From contig NZ_JACDIS010000002.1 in the NCBI RefSeq assembly GCF_013839525.1, positions 186,001 through 250,000 on the forward strand: 64,000 nt of DNA. The letters are read 5' to 3'. The number at the start of each line of letters is the position of its first letter. Position 1 is the stretch's first letter. Made by a program: the position numbers and the translations under genes. Under the pieces are notes generated by a model that saw only the letters and a program-made list of their open reading frames with translations, had not been told where the DNA came from and searched no databases. Below are positions 62,219 to 64,000 of the stretch, piece after piece. Origin of the DNA: Chthonobacter rhizosphaerae (GTDB taxonomy: Bacteria; Pseudomonadota; Alphaproteobacteria; Rhizobiales; Pleomorphomonadaceae).

Positions 62219-64000
62219 TCAGGTCGTCGGGACGTTCCACACGTCCTTGGCGTAGCCGCGGATCGTGCGGTCGGAGGAGAACCAGCCGACGTTCGCGGTG
62301 TTGAGGATCGCGCGCTCGGTCCAGCGGGCGGTGTCGCGGAAGTCGTGGTCCACGTCGCGCTGGCGCTGGAAGTAGGCCTGGAAGTCGGCCGTCACCAGGA
62401 ACCAGTCGGTGTTCCAGAGCCGGTCGGCGATCTGGTGGAAGCGGCCGTGGTCGTCCGGCGAGAACTCGCCGGCCACGATGGCGTCGATGACGCCCTTCAG
62501 CACCGGATCGCCCTCGATGGTGGCGCGGGAATCGTAGCCGCGCGTGCGCATCTCGGCCACGTTGTCCGCCGTCAGGCCGAAGATGTAGATGTTGTCGGGC
62601 CCGACCTGCTGGCCGATTTCCACGTTGGCGCCGTCGAGCGTCCCGATGGTGAGCGCGCCGTTGAGCGCCAGCTTCATGTTGCCGGTGCCCGAGGCTTCCA
62701 TGCCGGCGGTGGAGATCTGCTCGGACAGGTCCGCCGCCGGGATGATCACCTCGGCGAGCGAGACGTTGTAGTTCGGCAGGAAGGCCACCTTCAGCCGGTC
62801 GCCGACGATCGGGTCGGAGTTGATGGTCCGGGCGATGTCGTTGCCGAGCTTGATGATCAGCTTGGCCATGTGATAGCCGGGCGCCGCCTTGCCGCCGAAG
62901 ATCTTGACGCGCGGAGTCCACTCGGCGCCCGGCGTGCGCCGGATCGCCTGATAAAGCGCGATCGTCTCAAGAAGATTGAGCAGCTGGCGCTTGTATTCGT
63001 GGATGCGCTTGATCTGGACGTCGAAGAGGGCGGTCGGATCGACCTTCAGGCCGATGCGCCGTTCGATCTCGGCGGCGAGCCGAACCTTGTTGGCGAGCTT
63101 GGCGGCGGCGAACTTTTCCCGGAACGAGGCGTCCGTCGCGTAGGGCGTGACTTCCGACAGCCGCTCCAGGTCGTCCACCCAGGCGTCGCCGATGGTGTCG
63201 AGGAGGAGCTTGCGCAGGCCGGGGTTGCACTCGTAGAGCCAGCGGCGCGGCGTTATGCCGTTGGTCTGGTTGACGATCCGGTCCGGGTAGAGGGTGTGGA
63301 AGTCGCGGAACACCGTCTGCTTCATCAGCTCGGTGTGGAGGGCGGACACGCCGTTCACCCGCCGGGAGCCGATGAAGGCGAGGTTGCCCATCTTGATTTC
63401 ATTGCCATTTTCGATGATTCGCACCGCGTCGAGGGACACCGAGACGCCGCGACCTTGCACTTCGGCGAGGTGGTGGTAGTCGATCCACTCGATGATTTGC
63501 ATATGCCGTGGCAGGACCCGGCGGAACAGGCTGGTGCTCCAGCGCTCCAGCGCCTCGGGCATCAGCGTGTGGTTCGTGTAGGAGAGCGCTTTGCGAGTGA
63601 TTTCAAAGGCTTCCGGGAACGTGAGACCATGCTCGTCGGCGAGGAGGCGCATCAGTTCGGCGACGGCGATGGCCGGATGGGTGTCGTTCATCTGAATCGC
63701 GACGTGTTCCGGCAGTTTCCGGATGTCGTCGAACTCGGACGTGTAACGACGGATCAGGTCCTGCAACGACGCGGAGGTGAAGAAGTATTCCTGCTTGAGG
63801 CGGAGCTCCTTACCTTCGGGGGTCGTGTCGTCGGGATAGAGGACGCGGCTGATCGTCTCGGCGCGGATGCCCTTCTCGGCGGCGGATACGTAGTCGCCGT
63901 GGTTGAAGCGGCGAAGGTCGAGCACTTCGACTGGTTTCGACGCCCAGAGCCGCAAAGTATTGACGTGGCGGCCCTTCCATCCGGCGATGGGCGTGTCGTA
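62219..64000 (-). CDS. glgP: Glycogen/alpha-glucan phosphorylase, C-terminal part
   Basis: The 5' end lies beyond the right edge; 593 residues are visible and the full enzyme should be about 820. Conserved parts are QMNDTHPAIAVAELMRLL, ALSYTNHTLMPEALERWS, NGITPRRWLYECNPGLRKLL, RIHEYKRQLLNLL, and the PLP-lysine region EASGTGNMKLALNGALTIGTLDGANVEI. The enzyme releases glucose 1-phosphate from glycogen with phosphate. Other glg genes would be expected upstream, outside the window. Glucose 1-phosphate is also the substrate of RfbF in the polysaccharide locus, but the genes are far apart. Confidence 0.95.
   Translation of the reverse strand, partial: YDTPIAGWKGRHVNTLRLWASKPVEVLDLRRFNHGDYVSAAEKGIRAETISRVLYPDDTTPEGKELRLKQEYFFTSASLQDLIRRYTSEFDDIRKLPEHVAIQMNDTHPAIAVAELMRLLADEHGLTFPEAFEITRKALSYTNHTLMPEALERWSTSLFRRVLPRHMQIIEWIDYHHLAEVQGRGVSVSLDAVRIIENGNEIKMGNLAFIGSRRVNGVSALHTELMKQTVFRDFHTLYPDRIVNQTNGITPRRWLYECNPGLRKLLLDTIGDAWVDDLERLSEVTPYATDASFREKFAAAKLANKVRLAAEIERRIGLKVDPTALFDVQIKRIHEYKRQLLNLLETIALYQAIRRTPGAEWTPRVKIFGGKAAPGYHMAKLIIKLGNDIARTINSDPIVGDRLKVAFLPNYNVSLAEVIIPAADLSEQISTAGMEASGTGNMKLALNGALTIGTLDGANVEIGQQVGPDNIYIFGLTADNVAEMRTRGYDSRATIEGDPVLKGVIDAIVAGEFSPDDHGRFHQIADRLWNTDWFLVTADFQAYFQRQRDVDHDFRDTARWTERAILNTANVGWFSSDRTIRGYAKDVWNVPTT

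Overview
The window is high-GC chromosomal DNA from an alphaproteobacterium, most likely of the order Hyphomicrobiales (Rhizobiales). The indicators are an arsR-aqpS-arsC-arsH arsenic locus of the Sinorhizobium kind, an LdtR/LdtP regulator and L,D-transpeptidase pair with a small membrane protein beside it, an EipB-type periplasmic protein, a metal-binding HemB without the zinc cysteines, and ExoF/ExoP-type polysaccharide export proteins. Family and genus cannot be read from the sequence.

Region 1 (1-26870) is a surface-polysaccharide locus. It opens with the tail of a LuxR-type regulator and an ExoP-like chain-length protein. Next comes a run of four translationally coupled genes: a PIG-L deacetylase, a seven-repeat calcium-loop propeller, a two-part lectin-like protein and an FkbM methyltransferase. 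A minus-strand sugar operon follows, with a GT2 enzyme, glucose-1-phosphate cytidylyltransferase, an epimerase fused to a C-methyltransferase, and two more C-methyltransferases. The rest holds a Wzy-like polymerase or ligase, two divergent paralogous GT4 enzymes, a glycoside hydrolase with a DUF4214 tail, a minus-strand operon (GT2, ExoF-like export protein, flippase, GT4), and a last GT4. No initiating sugar-phosphate transferase lies inside the window.

Region 2 (26884-33520) has an HxlR regulator divergent from an acyl-CoA dehydrogenase-like gene, then arsenic genes. On the plus strand are arsR, aqpS and arsC. On the minus strand are a cysteine-rich PadR regulator, an MFS transporter and arsH. 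The two ars units converge on a strong hairpin that is also a dispersed repeat.

Region 3 (33243-40531) carries an FNR/FixK-type box in front of a small membrane protein, a sulfide:quinone oxidoreductase-like enzyme, small envelope or stress proteins, a GGDEF-EAL protein, a fragment of a CtaG-type oxidase assembly gene, tRNA-Asp, a 16-bp tandem repeat and a 36-residue membrane microprotein.

Region 4 (40532-64000) is mostly housekeeping. It includes a glycosyltransferase, a LivH-like permease with a lipoprotein-type N-terminus, hemB, the ldtR/ldtP region, glyA, an unrecognised membrane protein, a phosphoesterase next to a kinase/universal-stress fusion, a group of small enzymes (hydrolase, FAD monooxygenase, HIT, GDPD, RidA), eipB, rplM-rpsI with a clear promoter and terminator, and the 3' part of glgP running off the right edge.

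Functions are assigned from protein motifs and context only. Start sites were chosen from ribosome-binding sites and gene overlaps where visible. Long open frames antisense to real genes are common because of the GC content and were left out.
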